A stretch of DNA of 64,000 bases from Paracoccus haematequi (GCF_900631945.1 NZ_UZWE01000014.1:37113-101112); one strand, 5' to 3'; shown: positions 49,874 to 59,136, counted from the first letter of the stretch. Notes: a model not told the origin generated them from the sequence alone. Program-made: numbers and translations.

Positions 49874-50554
49874 ATGGTCGATCTTCCGGTTCTGGACGGG
49901 GGCCGGTCACGCAGCGTCACGGATCAGGTCTTCGACCTGCTCTATGACCGGGTGGTGACCCTGGCCCTGCCCCCCGGCGCCAAACTGTCCGAGGCCGAGG
50001 TGGCCGCCCAGATGGGCGTCTCGCGCCAGCCGGTGCGCGACGCCTTCTATCGGCTGTCGCAACTGGGCTTCATCGAGATCCGGCCGCAGCGCGCGACCAT
50101 CGTCACGCCCATTTCGGAAGATGCGGTCTTGCAGGCCTATTTCATCCGGGCCGCGCTGGAGGAATCCTGCATGCGCGTCGCGGTGCAGCGCCTGACCCAG
50201 GACCACCTTGTCGCCTTGGCGCGGCTGATCGACCTGCAAGCCCAGGAAATCCGGGCGGGGAACCGCGCGGCGTTCCACGCCCTGGACGACCGTTTCCACC
50301 ACGACATCTGCGCCTTTGCCGGGCTGGAATTCGTCTGGACGTTGATCCGCGACAATAAGGGCCATATGGACCGCGCCCGGTATCTGTCCCTTTCCTATGG
50401 CAGCGAGACCGCCTTCGCCGAACATGGCCAGATCCTGGAGGCCCTGCGCCACCGCGACGCGGATGCTGCCGTCGCCGCCGTCCGCCAGCATCTCAGCCGG
50501 ATCGAGGGGATCCTGGCCCGCCTGCGCCTGGACCAGCCGCAGGTCTTCGGCTGA
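49874..50554 (+). CDS. GntR-family (FadR/FCD) regulator of the uronate operon
   Basis: About 226 residues. The HTH lies in SEAEVAAQMGVSRQPVRDAFYRLSQLGFIEIRPQR and the FCD domain includes DDRFHHDIC with likely metal-binding residues. It is divergent from the uxaC-dctPQM-kdu-uxuB operon and a paralogue of the uxuA-linked GntR protein at 15.3 kb. The start is uncertain: ATG codons at 49814, 49850 and 49874 are all in frame; the last fits family N-termini (DLPVLDGGRSRSVTDQVFDLLYDRV) and leaves the operator untranslated. Confidence 0.85.
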   Translation: MVDLPVLDGGRSRSVTDQVFDLLYDRVVTLALPPGAKLSEAEVAAQMGVSRQPVRDAFYRLSQLGFIEIRPQRATIVTPISEDAVLQAYFIRAALEESCMRVAVQRLTQDHLVALARLIDLQAQEIRAGNRAAFHALDDRFHHDICAFAGLEFVWTLIRDNKGHMDRARYLSLSYGSETAFAEHGQILEALRHRDADAAVAAVRQHLSRIEGILARLRLDQPQVFG

Positions 50555-50593
50555 TCGCTGGTCCTTTGCCTGGATGAAATATCCTCGGGGGGA

Positions 50594-50630
50594 GCCGCCT
50601 GAAAGGCGGCCGGGGGGCAGACGGCCCCCC
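50594..50630. terminator. Double hairpin between convergent genes, dispersed-repeat-like
   Basis: GCCGCC-tgaaa-GGCGGC (50594-50610) is followed at once by GGGGGGC-agacg-GCCCCCC (50612-50630). The flanking tgaaatatcctcggggggag resembles a palindromic intergenic repeat I recall from Rhodobacterales genomes. It lies between the convergent GntR and tonB genes, suitable as a bidirectional terminator. Confidence 0.6.
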
Positions 50631-50659
50631 GCCTTCGCCGCCGCGCGCGCGTCCCGACC

Positions 50660-51553
50660 CTATTGGATCGAGAACGGCTGCTGGAAATTATAGGACGCGT
50701 TCGTCAGGCTGGGCGGGGCCGCGGGACAGCGGGCGCGGCCCATGGCCCGCGCGATTTCCCGGTCGACGCGCGCATTTCCGGTCGTGCCGCCCAGGGACGC
50801 GGCCTGAACCCGCCCGTTGCGCGCGATCACCAGGTTCACCACGCCCCGCGATCCCCGCGCCCCCGACACGCGCGAGGCAGAGCGCAGGATGCAGGCCCCG
50901 ACCTGCTGCTTCCAGCTCGCCTCGTCGCGGGCGCGCTGCTGGGGGCTGGCCCCGGTCCTGCCGGTGGCGCCCTGCTGGCCTTGCTCGGCCCGCCGCGCCG
51001 GTTGCTGCCGGGCAGGCTGTTCTTGGCGCGGTTCGGCCCGACGCTGCGGCTGTGGTTCGCGGCGCGGCTCGCGCCGAGGTTCGGGTTCGCGCTGCGGTTC
51101 TGGCTCCGGCGTGCGTTCGGGACGGCGCTGCGGCCGGGCCGAGCTGTTCAGCACCACCTCGGGCGGGGTGTCCAGTTCCGGCGGCGCGGGCGGGAACAGG
51201 TCGGCCATGTCGTCCAGCGGCGCCAGTTCCGGCAAGGGCGGCAGTTCCAGCGGCTCGGCCACTTCCTCGGGTTCCGGCTCGGGTTCAGGTTCCGGCTCCA
51301 CAGGCTCCTCGGCGGCTTCCTCGACCGGCTCGGCTGCTGGTTCCTCGGTCGGCGCCACCGATTCCTCGGTCGCCTCCTCGGCGGCGGGGGCCAGATCCAC
51401 GAAGACGGGCTGGGGCAGTCCCGGCGGGGCGGCGGCCTCGGCCTGGCGCATCAGCCACAGCGCGCCGCCCAGATGCACCGCCAGCACCAGGGCCGAGGCG
51501 CCGCTCCACAGGGCGGCCTCGCGGATCGCCCGGCTGGCGCGCCCGGTCATCAT
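50660..51553 (-). CDS. tonB: TonB energy transducer
   Basis: A 297-residue protein. An N-terminal membrane anchor (about residues 15-35) is followed by a long Pro/Glu-rich (EPEPEPEPEPEE) and Arg/Pro/Gln-rich periplasmic linker. The C-terminal TonB domain from about 215 includes GSRGVVNLVIARNGRVQAASLGGTTGNARVD. It couples the ExbBD proton-motive motor to outer-membrane receptors. The start overlaps the exbD stop by 4 bp. Its neighbourhood points to heme or siderophore uptake. Confidence 0.88.
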   Translation of the reverse strand: MMTGRASRAIREAALWSGASALVLAVHLGGALWLMRQAEAAAPPGLPQPVFVDLAPAAEEATEESVAPTEEPAAEPVEEAAEEPVEPEPEPEPEPEEVAEPLELPPLPELAPLDDMADLFPPAPPELDTPPEVVLNSSARPQRRPERTPEPEPQREPEPRREPRREPQPQRRAEPRQEQPARQQPARRAEQGQQGATGRTGASPQQRARDEASWKQQVGACILRSASRVSGARGSRGVVNLVIARNGRVQAASLGGTTGNARVDREIARAMGRARCPAAPPSLTNASYNFQQPFSIQ

Positions 51554-52032
51554 TGGGCCGGTTCCGGCGCGGCGGGCGCCGGATCCGCGTCGGGAACGGC
51601 GGGCGTCGCGGGTGCCTGCGCCGATTCAAGCCCCACAAGCGCGATCTTCAGATAGCCGGTGTCGCGCAGGGTGTTCATCACCTCCATCAGGTCGCCATAG
51701 GCGACCTCGCGGTCGGCGCGCAGGAAGATGCGCTGTTCGCGGTCGCCTTCGGTCGCGGCGGCCAGGGCCGCGGCCAGCCCGCCCGGCGCGATGTCGGTAT
51801 TGTCCAGCGCCAGCGTCAGGTCGGGCTTCACGGTCACATAGACCGGCTGGTCCGGGCGTTCGGCGGGCGTGGCGTTCGACACCGGCAGGTCGACGTTCAC
51901 GTCCACCGTGGCCAGCGGCGCGGCGACCATGAAGATGATCAGCAGCACCAGCATCACGTCGATGAAGGGGGTGACGTTGATCTCGTGGTTCTCGACCAGA
52001 TCGTCGCCCGATTCGCGGATCCCGCCTGCCAT
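51550..52032 (-). CDS. exbD: ExbD biopolymer transport protein
   Basis: A 160-residue protein. INVTPFIDVMLVLLIIFMVAAPL is the single transmembrane helix with the essential Asp near residue 25. The periplasmic domain ends in an Ala/Pro-rich tail of about 25 residues (APATPAVPDADPAPAAPEP), longer than usual. It lies 3 nt after exbB. Confidence 0.93.
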   Translation of the reverse strand: MAGGIRESGDDLVENHEINVTPFIDVMLVLLIIFMVAAPLATVDVNVDLPVSNATPAERPDQPVYVTVKPDLTLALDNTDIAPGGLAAALAAATEGDREQRIFLRADREVAYGDLMEVMNTLRDTGYLKIALVGLESAQAPATPAVPDADPAPAAPEPAQ

Positions 52033-52035
52033 GGC

Positions 52036-53199
52036 CTAGACCCCCGGCCGGGGCGCGGCGACGCCCCGGAAATCCAGGTCGCGGCTGACCAGTTGGCGCA
52101 CGCCCGCCGCCGCATTGGCCAAGCGCAGGCGATAGCCGGTGATGCCGCGCGCGAAGACGTTGTAGATCACCACGGCGGGGATCGCCGCGACCAGGCCGAT
52201 GGCGGTGGCCAGCAGCGCCTCGGCAATGCCGGGGGCCACCACGGCCAGGTTGGTGGTCTGGCTTTCGGAAATGCCGATGAAGCTGTTCATGATCCCCCAG
52301 ACGGTGCCGAACAGCCCCACGAAGGGCGCGGTGGACCCGATGGTCGCCAGCACGCCGGTGCCCCGGCCCATGCGGCGGCCCGCGACGGCCTCGATCCGGT
52401 CCAGTTGCGATTCGACGCGTTCCTTGACGCCGCCGTCGCCCGCCACGTCCAGGGCGGGCTGCGACCGGCGGTATTCCTCGGCCGCCTGGCGGATCATGCG
52501 AGACACGGCATCGCGGCGGTTGCCGCTGGCGGCGACGGCGGCCTCAAGCGTGTCAGCGCGCTGGATGCGGCGGATGCCGCCCTGCACGGCCGCGCTGGCG
52601 CCCCACAGTTCCAGCGCCTTCACGACCAGCACCGTCCAGGTGACGACCGAGGCGAAGGCCAGCCCGATCATCACCGCCTTGACCACGATGTCGGCGGCCC
52701 AGAACATGCCCATCGGCGACAGGTCGTGCGGCAGGTTCGGATCGCGCGCGGGCGGGGTCAGGATCGGCGCCAGGGCGTCCTGCATGGATTGTGGCAGGAA
52801 GTCCGCGACCGGCTCTGGCTGGGGCACCGCAGGGGTTTCAACGGCAGGAGCAGGCGTTGCTGCGGGCACGGCGGCGGCCGGGGCGTCGGCGACGGGCGCC
52901 GAAGCTGTCGGCTCGGAAGCAGGCGCGGGCGCGGCACCCGCAACGGGTGCTGCGGAGGGCACGGCAGGCGCTGCGGCTTCGGCTTCGGTCGACGCCGGAG
53001 CCGTCGCGGGCGCGGCGGGTTGCTGCGCCGCAGGGGCCTGAACCTGGGCGGGCGCAGGGGCCTGAACGGGGGCCGGAGCCTGGACCGGGGTCGTGGTCTG
53101 GCCGGGCGCGGTCTCCTGCGCCGGGGCCGCAGGTGCCAGCAGGCAGGTGAGCGTCAGGGCAAGGGCTGCGCCGAGGCGGGGCTGCGGCAGGTAGGTCAT
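52036..53199 (-). CDS. exbB: ExbB proton-channel protein with Pro/Ala-rich N-terminal extension
   Basis: A 387-residue precursor. A signal peptide (ending AAPAQ) is followed by about 110 residues of Ala/Pro/Gln-rich low-complexity sequence. The MotA/TolQ/ExbB domain has three spans: [24 protein letters not shown], then [26 protein letters not shown] and [21 protein letters not shown]. The extension makes it about 140 residues longer than E. coli ExbB; such periplasmic extensions occur in some alphaproteobacterial ExbB proteins. Confidence 0.92.
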   Translation of the reverse strand: MTYLPQPRLGAALALTLTCLLAPAAPAQETAPGQTTTPVQAPAPVQAPAPAQVQAPAAQQPAAPATAPASTEAEAAAPAVPSAAPVAGAAPAPASEPTASAPVADAPAAAVPAATPAPAVETPAVPQPEPVADFLPQSMQDALAPILTPPARDPNLPHDLSPMGMFWAADIVVKAVMIGLAFASVVTWTVLVVKALELWGASAAVQGGIRRIQRADTLEAAVAASGNRRDAVSRMIRQAAEEYRRSQPALDVAGDGGVKERVESQLDRIEAVAGRRMGRGTGVLATIGSTAPFVGLFGTVWGIMNSFIGISESQTTNLAVVAPGIAEALLATAIGLVAAIPAVVIYNVFARGITGYRLRLANAAAGVRQLVSRDLDFRGVAAPRPGV

Positions 53200-53332
53200 G
53201 GCGTTCCTGGCTTCTTGATCCGCGGGGGCGGAGGGATCGGACGGCGCGGGTCGCGGCCATCGCCGCCCCCACGCATTGGGCCGGGTATCAAACAGCCATG
53301 TAAAATTGTCAACTATTCAGATTCATAAAGCG

Positions 53333-54361
53333 TCACGCGCTCCAATAGGCGGCCAGATGGGCGCGCGCCGTCCCGATTCCCAGGTCGTCGGCGATGGCCG
53401 CCTTCAGCGGCGCCAGCCGCGCCCGTTCGGTGGCCAGCCAGATCCGGTCCGCGTCGGTGCCTTCCCGCCGCAGCCGGTCGGCCAGGGCCGCCTCTCCGCC
53501 GGGGGCGTGGCTGACGTGGATCCCCGGATGCCGGGGCAGGGGGTAATCCGCCCGGACGCCGAACAGGTGGCATTCGCCGGTCGTATCCGGGCCTGCGGCC
53601 TCGATGGCGCGGGCGAGGGCCGGATAGGCGGTCTCGTCTCCGCCCAGCAGCAGGCTGCGGCCCTGCGCCAGGACGCCGCCGCCGGGCCCGGTCAGCCCGA
53701 CCGCCGTGCCCGCCGCCGCCGCCGCGGCAAATCCGCAGGTGCGCCCGCCGTCATGGACGAAGATGTCGGTTTCCAGCCAGCCCGCGCCGGGGTCGATATG
53801 GCGCACGGTATAAGCGGGACGATGCAGCGCCGCTGCCCCCTTGGGCCAGACGGTGCGGCCATCCTGGCCGATCGCCGGCCATGCGGACGCCGGTGCGCCG
53901 GGGGGCTGCAACACCAGGCGGAAATGAATCAGGTCGTGGGCGAAGCGGGCCAGGTCGCCGCCTTCCAGCCGCAGCCGCAGGAAATCGGCGGCGATCCGGG
54001 TGACGCCCGCCACCTGCGCCAGGCTGAAATTCGGCGGATGCGCGCCCGGTTCGTCCAGCGACGACCAGGCAGGCCGCAGGCCCGGCAGGTGCTGGGCCAG
54101 ATGATGGTCCACCGCCTCCAGCAGTTCGTGCAGGCGGTCGCGGGCATGGGTGCGGATATAAAGGATGCTGCCCGTCGGACCCATCCTGGCGCCGAATTCG
54201 TCGCCCCCCGGCAGCTTGCACCAGGTTGACCGGCCATGCCCGACATGCAGGTCCAGCCCCTGTTCGGCCGCTTCGGCCCGGATCAGGGCATCGACCGTGG
54301 CAAAGGGAAGCTCGGGCAGCGCGGCTTCGGTCTGGAAGGGGGGCAAAGGGTCATGTCTCAT
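53333..54361 (-). CDS. Siderophore-interacting protein with N-terminal DUF2218 domain
   Basis: A 342-residue cytoplasmic flavoprotein. The first ~90 residues (HVGHGRSTWCKLPGGDEF...YIRTHARDRLHELLEAVDHHLAQHL) match the DUF2218 fold. The SIP FAD-binding part begins near residue 115, and GPGGGVLAQGRSLLLGGDETAYPALARAIEA is the SIP NAD(P)H-domain hallmark. It reduces ferric siderophores or heme-linked iron. It diverges from hmuS across 160 bp in which I see no certain regulator box. Confidence 0.88.
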   Translation of the reverse strand: MRHDPLPPFQTEAALPELPFATVDALIRAEAAEQGLDLHVGHGRSTWCKLPGGDEFGARMGPTGSILYIRTHARDRLHELLEAVDHHLAQHLPGLRPAWSSLDEPGAHPPNFSLAQVAGVTRIAADFLRLRLEGGDLARFAHDLIHFRLVLQPPGAPASAWPAIGQDGRTVWPKGAAALHRPAYTVRHIDPGAGWLETDIFVHDGGRTCGFAAAAAAGTAVGLTGPGGGVLAQGRSLLLGGDETAYPALARAIEAAGPDTTGECHLFGVRADYPLPRHPGIHVSHAPGGEAALADRLRREGTDADRIWLATERARLAPLKAAIADDLGIGTARAHLAAYWSA

Positions 54362-54521
54362 GAACAGGCTCCGGTCGCGGCGGCAGGGCGGTCCTCGTGG
54401 CGGATCCCGACGGCCAGGGTCGGGGGCGTCTTGCGTCCGCTAGGGTTTCCGACTAATCATGTCAAGAATTGCGTCCAGCCTGCGCCAGATGCCGCGAAAG
54501 CCGTTGCATGAAGAGGCCCCC

Positions 54522-55556
54522 ATGAACGACCTGACCCCCGCGCGCCTGCGGGCGCTGAAACGCGACGCCACGGTGCGGCCGTTCGATCTGGCCGCCCAGC
54601 TTGGCCTGCCCGAAGCCGCTCTGGTCGAGGCGGAGCTGGGCCATGGCGCCACGCGGATCGACCCCGCCCCGTCGCGGCTGATCCCGGCGGTGCGGTCGCT
54701 GGGCGAGGTGATGGCCCTGACCCGCAACATCTCCTGCGTGATCGAGAAAATCGGCACCTATAACGATTTCCACGACGGCGATCACGCCGCGATGACGCTG
54801 GATCCCGAAATCGACCTGCGCCTGTTCCCTCGCCATTGGGTCCATGCCTTCTGTCTCGAGGCGCCGTCGCCCGATGGTCCGCGCAGGTCGATCCAGGTCT
54901 TCGACGCGGCGGGCGATGCAGTTCACAAGGTGCATCTGCGCGCTGGATCGGATCTGGACGCCTGGGACGCGCTGCGCCGCGATCTGGCGCTGCCCGACGG
55001 CGAAGGGCTGTCGGATTTCGTCCCCCGCGCGGCGGCGGAAGGGGCGCGCGCCAATCCCGACCGGGCCGACGCGCTGCGGGCCGAATGGGCGCAGATGACC
55101 GACACGCATCAGTTCAACACCCTGCTGCGGCGGCTGAAGATGAACCGGCTGGGCGCCTATCGCACGGTCGGCGCGCCCTATGCCCGGCCGCTGGCCGTCG
55201 CTGCGGTGGCGCGGATGTTCGACGCGATCCAGGCGCAGGGCCAGCAGGTGATGCTGTTCGTGGGCAACATGGGCTGCATCCAGATCCATTCGGGCACGTT
55301 CCAGAACGTCAAGACCATGGGTCCGTGGCTGAACGTGCTGGATCCCCGCTTCGACCTGCACCTGCGCGCCGATCACGTGGCCGAGGTCTGGCTGGTGGAC
55401 AAGCCCACCCGGCGCGGCAGCGCCCTGTCGGTCGAAGCCTTCGCCGCCTCGGGAGAGCTGATCTTCCAGTGCTTCGGCATGCGCGCCGACAAGGGCGGCG
55501 ATCCCGACGCCTGGGCGCGGCTGGCGGGCGCGCTGCCCGGCGGAGATGAGGCATGA
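54522..55556 (+). CDS. hmuS: HmuS-type heme-degrading/handling protein
   Basis: A 344-residue protein with two tandem HemS/ChuS-like repeats (about 1-170 and 175-344). MALTRNISCVIEKIGTYNDFHDGDHAAMTLDPEIDLRLFPRHW and QVMLFVGNMGCIQIHSGTFQNVKTMGPWLNVLDPRFDLHLR are the paired conserved blocks. It receives heme in the cytoplasm and degrades or stores it. Start MNDLTPAR follows AGAGG. It overlaps hmuT by 4 bp. Confidence 0.94.
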   Translation: MNDLTPARLRALKRDATVRPFDLAAQLGLPEAALVEAELGHGATRIDPAPSRLIPAVRSLGEVMALTRNISCVIEKIGTYNDFHDGDHAAMTLDPEIDLRLFPRHWVHAFCLEAPSPDGPRRSIQVFDAAGDAVHKVHLRAGSDLDAWDALRRDLALPDGEGLSDFVPRAAAEGARANPDRADALRAEWAQMTDTHQFNTLLRRLKMNRLGAYRTVGAPYARPLAVAAVARMFDAIQAQGQQVMLFVGNMGCIQIHSGTFQNVKTMGPWLNVLDPRFDLHLRADHVAEVWLVDKPTRRGSALSVEAFAASGELIFQCFGMRADKGGDPDAWARLAGALPGGDEA

Positions 55557-56413
55557 TCCGGGTTCTGACGCTTGGCCTGCTGCTCGGGGCGGCCCCCGTG
55601 CTGGCCGATCCCCATCCCGACGCGCGGCGCGTCCTGTCCATCGGCGGATCGGTGACGGAAATCGTCTATGCCCTGGGCCAGCAGCACCGGCTGGTCGGGC
55701 GCGACACGACCTCGACCTTCCCGGAACAGGCCCAGGCGCTGCCGGACGTGGGCTATGTCCGCGCGCTGTCGCCCGAAGGTGTGCTGTCGGTCGATCCCGA
55801 CCTGATCCTGGCCGAAGAGGGGGCAGGCCCGCCCGAAACCGTCGCGGTGCTGGCCCAGGCCGGCATCCCCTTCGAGACGATCCCGTCGGGCACCGATGCC
55901 GACGGGCTGGTCGCCAGGATCCGCGCCGTGGCCCAGGCCTTGGGCGTGCCGCAGGCGGCCGACGGCCCCGCCGCCGCGCTGAAGGCCGATCTGGACAGGC
56001 TGGCCGCCGTAACGCAGGACATCGACAAGCCGCGCGTGCTGTTCATCCTGTCCCTGCAAGGCGGCCGCGTCATGGCGGGCGGCCAGGGCAGCGGGGCCGA
56101 GGCGATCATCCGCCTGGCGGGCGCCGAGAACGCCGTTCAGGGGTTCCAGGGATACAAGCCGCTGACCCCCGAGGCGATCACCGCCGCCGCGCCCGACGTG
56201 ATCCTGATGATGAACCGGGGCGGCGACAGCGACCACGACGCGCCTGACGCAGAACTGCTGGCCATGCCCGCGATCGCGTCCACTCCGGCGGGCAAGGCGG
56301 GCCGGGTGATCCGCATGGACGGGCTGTATCTTCTGGGCTTCGGGCCGCGCACCGGGCAGGCCGCGCTGGATCTGCACGACGCCATCTATGGGGCGCCCGA
56401 TGGTGGCGCTTGA
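55553..56413 (+). CDS. hmuT: Heme ABC transporter periplasmic binding protein
   Basis: A 286-residue precursor with a short signal peptide ending VLA-D. RVLSIGGSVTEIVYALGQQHRLVGRDTTSTFPEQAQALPDVGYVRALSPEGVLSVDPDLIL is the classical HmuT N-lobe. The C-lobe includes YLLGFGPRTGQA. It binds heme and delivers it to HmuUV. It overlaps hmuS by 4 bp and hmuU by 14 bp. Confidence 0.94.
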   Translation: MIRVLTLGLLLGAAPVLADPHPDARRVLSIGGSVTEIVYALGQQHRLVGRDTTSTFPEQAQALPDVGYVRALSPEGVLSVDPDLILAEEGAGPPETVAVLAQAGIPFETIPSGTDADGLVARIRAVAQALGVPQAADGPAAALKADLDRLAAVTQDIDKPRVLFILSLQGGRVMAGGQGSGAEAIIRLAGAENAVQGFQGYKPLTPEAITAAAPDVILMMNRGGDSDHDAPDAELLAMPAIASTPAGKAGRVIRMDGLYLLGFGPRTGQAALDLHDAIYGAPDGGA

Positions 56414-57470
56414 CGCCCCCCGCGAACGGCTTGAGGGCGACCGCCGCCACCTGGGGCGCGCCCTGGCGGTGGCGCTGACGCTGCTGCTGGCGGTGGTCGC
56501 GATGGTGTCGCTGGGCCATGGCGCATCGGGCGTGTCGGCCCCGCAGGTGCTGGCCGACTGGCTGGCGGGCCGAGAGATCGCGCTGACCGACCGGGTGGTG
56601 CTGCTGGACATCCGCCTGCCGCGCCTGGCGACGGGCATCCTGGTCGGCGCCGGGCTGGCGGTGTCGGGCGCGGTGATGCAGGGGCTGTTCCGCAACCCGC
56701 TGGCGGATCCGGGCCTTCTGGGGGTCAGTTCCGGCGCCTCGCTGGGGGCCATCGCGGCGATCGTGCTGGGCGGTCTGCTGCCGCCGTCGCTGGCCGCCCT
56801 GGCGGGCTGGCACCTGGTGCCGCTGGCGGCCTTCGCGGGCGGCTGGCTGTCGATGCTGATCCTTTACGGCATCGCCACGCGGCAGGGGCGCACCTCGATC
56901 GCGACGATGCTGCTGGCCGGGATCGCCATGGCCGCCATGATCGGCGCGCTGTCGGGGCTGATCGTCTATAAGGCGAACGACCAGCAGTTGCGCGACCTGA
57001 CCTTCTGGGGGTTGGGATCGCTGGCGGGCGCAAGCTGGACCAAGCTCGCCGCCGCCGGTCCCCTGATCGCCGCCGCGCTGATCGTCGCGCCGTTCCTGGC
57101 GAGGGGCCTGAACGGCCTGGCCCTGGGCGAGGCCGCGGCCGCCCATGTCGGCATCCCCGTCCAGCGGGTCAAGGCCGTGGCGATCCTGACCACGGCGGGC
57201 GCCACCGGCGCCTCGGTCGCCATCTCGGGCGGGATCGGCTTCGTGGGCATCGTCGTGCCGCATCTGCTGCGGCTGGCAACGGGGCCGGACCACCGCTGGC
57301 TGCTGGTCAATTCCGGCCTGCTGGGCGCATCCGGCCTGATCTGCGCCGACATGATCAGCCGCACGGTGATCGCGCCCGCCGAACTGCCCATCGGCATCGT
57401 CACCGCGATGATCGGCGGGCCGTTCTTCCTGTGGGTGCTGCTGTCCAACCGCCGGGTGGTGGACCTGTGA
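56400..57470 (+). CDS. hmuU: Heme ABC transporter permease
   Basis: A 356-residue FecCD-family permease with about ten spans. RLPRLATGILVGAGLAVSGAVMQGLFRNPLADPGLLGVSSGASLGA is the BtuC-like N-terminal block, and HVGIPVQRVKAVAILTTAGATGASVAISGGIGFVGIVVPHLLR holds the coupling-helix motif. The chosen start lies inside hmuT; an ATG at 56388 is also possible. It overlaps hmuV as GTGA. Confidence 0.94.
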   Translation: MVALDAPRERLEGDRRHLGRALAVALTLLLAVVAMVSLGHGASGVSAPQVLADWLAGREIALTDRVVLLDIRLPRLATGILVGAGLAVSGAVMQGLFRNPLADPGLLGVSSGASLGAIAAIVLGGLLPPSLAALAGWHLVPLAAFAGGWLSMLILYGIATRQGRTSIATMLLAGIAMAAMIGALSGLIVYKANDQQLRDLTFWGLGSLAGASWTKLAAAGPLIAAALIVAPFLARGLNGLALGEAAAAHVGIPVQRVKAVAILTTAGATGASVAISGGIGFVGIVVPHLLRLATGPDHRWLLVNSGLLGASGLICADMISRTVIAPAELPIGIVTAMIGGPFFLWVLLSNRRVVDL

Positions 57471-58255
57471 CGCTGATCGCCCGCGACATCCAGGCCCGTC
57501 TGGGCCGCGCGACGGTCCTGCACGGCGTTGGCCTGCGCGCCGAGCCGGGCCGCCTGACCGCGATCATCGGCCCGAACGGCTCGGGCAAGACCACGCTGCT
57601 GCGCTGCCTGACGGGCGAGCTTGCGCCCCAGGCGGGCGCCGTCACGCTGAACGGCGCCGACATCGCCGGGATGGCCCCCGACGCCCTGGCTCTTCGCCGC
57701 GCCGTCCTGCCCCAGCACAGCGCGCTGAGCTTTCCGTTCTCGGTGGCCGAGATCGTGCGCATCGGCCTGACCGCTTATTCCGGCGCGCCCGCCGATCAGG
57801 ACGCGCTGATCCGCGCCGCGCTGCTGCGGGTGGGCTTGCCGGGCCATGCCGGGCGACTGTATCAGCACCTGTCGGGGGGCGAACAGCAGCGGGTGCAGTT
57901 GGCCCGCGCGATGGTGCAGGTCTGGCACCCCGTCGGGTCGGACGGTGCCCGCTGGCTGTTGCTGGACGAACCCGTCAGCAGTCTGGACATCGCCCATCAG
58001 CTGGCCGTGATGCGGCTGGCCCGGGATTATGCCCGGCAGGGCGGCGGCGTGGTGGCGGTGATGCACGACCTGAACCTGACCGCGATGTTCGCCGATCACG
58101 TCCTGCTGATGCAGGGTGGCCGCGCGCTGGCCCAGGGGGCGCCCGACAGGGTGCTGACCGACCCGCTGCTGTCGCAGGCCTATGGCTGCGCGCTGCGGGT
58201 GCGCCATGCGCCGGACCGGGGCGTCTGGCTGCTGCCGCAGGGGGCCGTGGCCTGA
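57467..58255 (+). CDS. hmuV: Heme ABC transporter ATP-binding protein
   Basis: A 262-residue ABC ATPase. Walker A is GPNGSGKTT, signature LSGGEQQR, Walker B WLLLDEP, and the His-switch is MHDLNL. The GTG start overlaps the hmuU stop. Its end is 40 nt from mobA. Confidence 0.95.
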   Translation: MTLIARDIQARLGRATVLHGVGLRAEPGRLTAIIGPNGSGKTTLLRCLTGELAPQAGAVTLNGADIAGMAPDALALRRAVLPQHSALSFPFSVAEIVRIGLTAYSGAPADQDALIRAALLRVGLPGHAGRLYQHLSGGEQQRVQLARAMVQVWHPVGSDGARWLLLDEPVSSLDIAHQLAVMRLARDYARQGGGVVAVMHDLNLTAMFADHVLLMQGGRALAQGAPDRVLTDPLLSQAYGCALRVRHAPDRGVWLLPQGAVA

Positions 58256-58295
58256 AGGGCTTGCCTTGCCGCCAGGAAGGCGGGACAACCGCCTG

Positions 58296-58901
58296 ATGAC
58301 CCCGCCCCCCGCCATCATCCTTGCCGGAGGCCGCGCGACCCGGATGGGCGGCGGCGACAAATGTCTGCTGGATCTGGACGGCAGGCCGATCCTGGCGCGG
58401 ATCGTCGACCGTCTGGCCCCGCAATGCGGCCCGCTGGCGCTGAACGCGAACGGCGATCCGGCCCGCTTCGCCGCGTTCGGCCTGCCGGTCGTCGCCGACA
58501 GCCTGCCGGATCATCCGGGGCCGCTGGCGGGGATCCTGGCGGGGATGGACTGGGCTGCGGGGCTGGGGGCCGGCCGGATCCTGTCGGCGGCGGGGGACAC
58601 GCCGTTCTTCCCGGCGGATCTGGCCCTGCGGCTGACCCAGGCCGGGGAAGGCATCGTGCTGGCCGCCAGCCGTGCGGCCGGGGATCAGGTGATCGCCCAT
58701 CCGACCTTCGGCCTGTGGCCCACGGCATTGCGCGACGACCTGCGCGCGGCCCTGGCGTCGGGCCAGCGACGCGTGCGCGCCTTCGCGGCTTCCCATGGGG
58801 CGGCGACTGCGGTGTGGAAGGCCGACCCCGAGGATCCGTTCTTCAACATCAACACGCCCGAGGATCTGGATCGGGCGTGTTCCCGGCCTATGCCGCCGTG
58901 A
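58296..58901 (+). CDS. mobA: Molybdenum cofactor guanylyltransferase
   Basis: A 201-residue enzyme making molybdopterin guanine dinucleotide for DMSO-reductase-family enzymes such as nitrate reductase. LAGGRATRMGGGDK is the nucleotide-binding loop, and the Mg-binding Asp is in AAGDTPFFP. NINTPEDL is the C-terminal signature. It follows hmuV but belongs functionally with anaerobic respiration. It converges on the small minus-strand gene with a 14-bp overlap. Confidence 0.93.
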   Translation: MTPPPAIILAGGRATRMGGGDKCLLDLDGRPILARIVDRLAPQCGPLALNANGDPARFAAFGLPVVADSLPDHPGPLAGILAGMDWAAGLGAGRILSAAGDTPFFPADLALRLTQAGEGIVLAASRAAGDQVIAHPTFGLWPTALRDDLRAALASGQRRVRAFAASHGAATAVWKADPEDPFFNINTPEDLDRACSRPMPP

Positions 58902-59136
58902 CCGGAAACCGGATGATGTTGTCCGCAGGCCTGATCGCCCGGTCCGTCTTGCGCAAGGCGAGATCCTTGGAAAGCCCTTCCAGTTCAGCGATATGCAATT
59001 CGATCCGCCACTTCGCGTCGGCGATCTGTTCGGCGCTGAGGTCATACTGTTCCGCATGGGCGCGGCACAGCATGACCGTCATGTGGGCGGATGAGAGATA
59101 GTCGTGGAGCGTGTCCGCTGTCATTGTTCGGCGCAT
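58888..59136 (-). CDS. Small helical protein, unknown
   Basis: About 82 residues, not recognised. It is rich in charged helices (DYLSSAHMTVMLCRAHAEQYDLSAEQIADAKWRIELHIAELEGLSKDLAL) and soluble. Start is uncertain: ATG codons at 59178, 59136 and 59124 all lack a strong RBS; 59136 was chosen. Upstream, 59137-59282 is AT-richer than the region and holds a poly-T run on the plus strand, probably its promoter. Confidence 0.55.
   Translation of the reverse strand: MRRTMTADTLHDYLSSAHMTVMLCRAHAEQYDLSAEQIADAKWRIELHIAELEGLSKDLALRKTDRAIRPADNIIRFPVTAA

Noticed and set aside
54362..54521. Iron-regulatory (Irr, RirA or Fur-like) box between the SIP gene and hmuS
   Set aside because: The AT-rich stretch near 54450-54470 has a TTGACA-like hexamer on the minus strand but no convincing palindrome or -10 partner.
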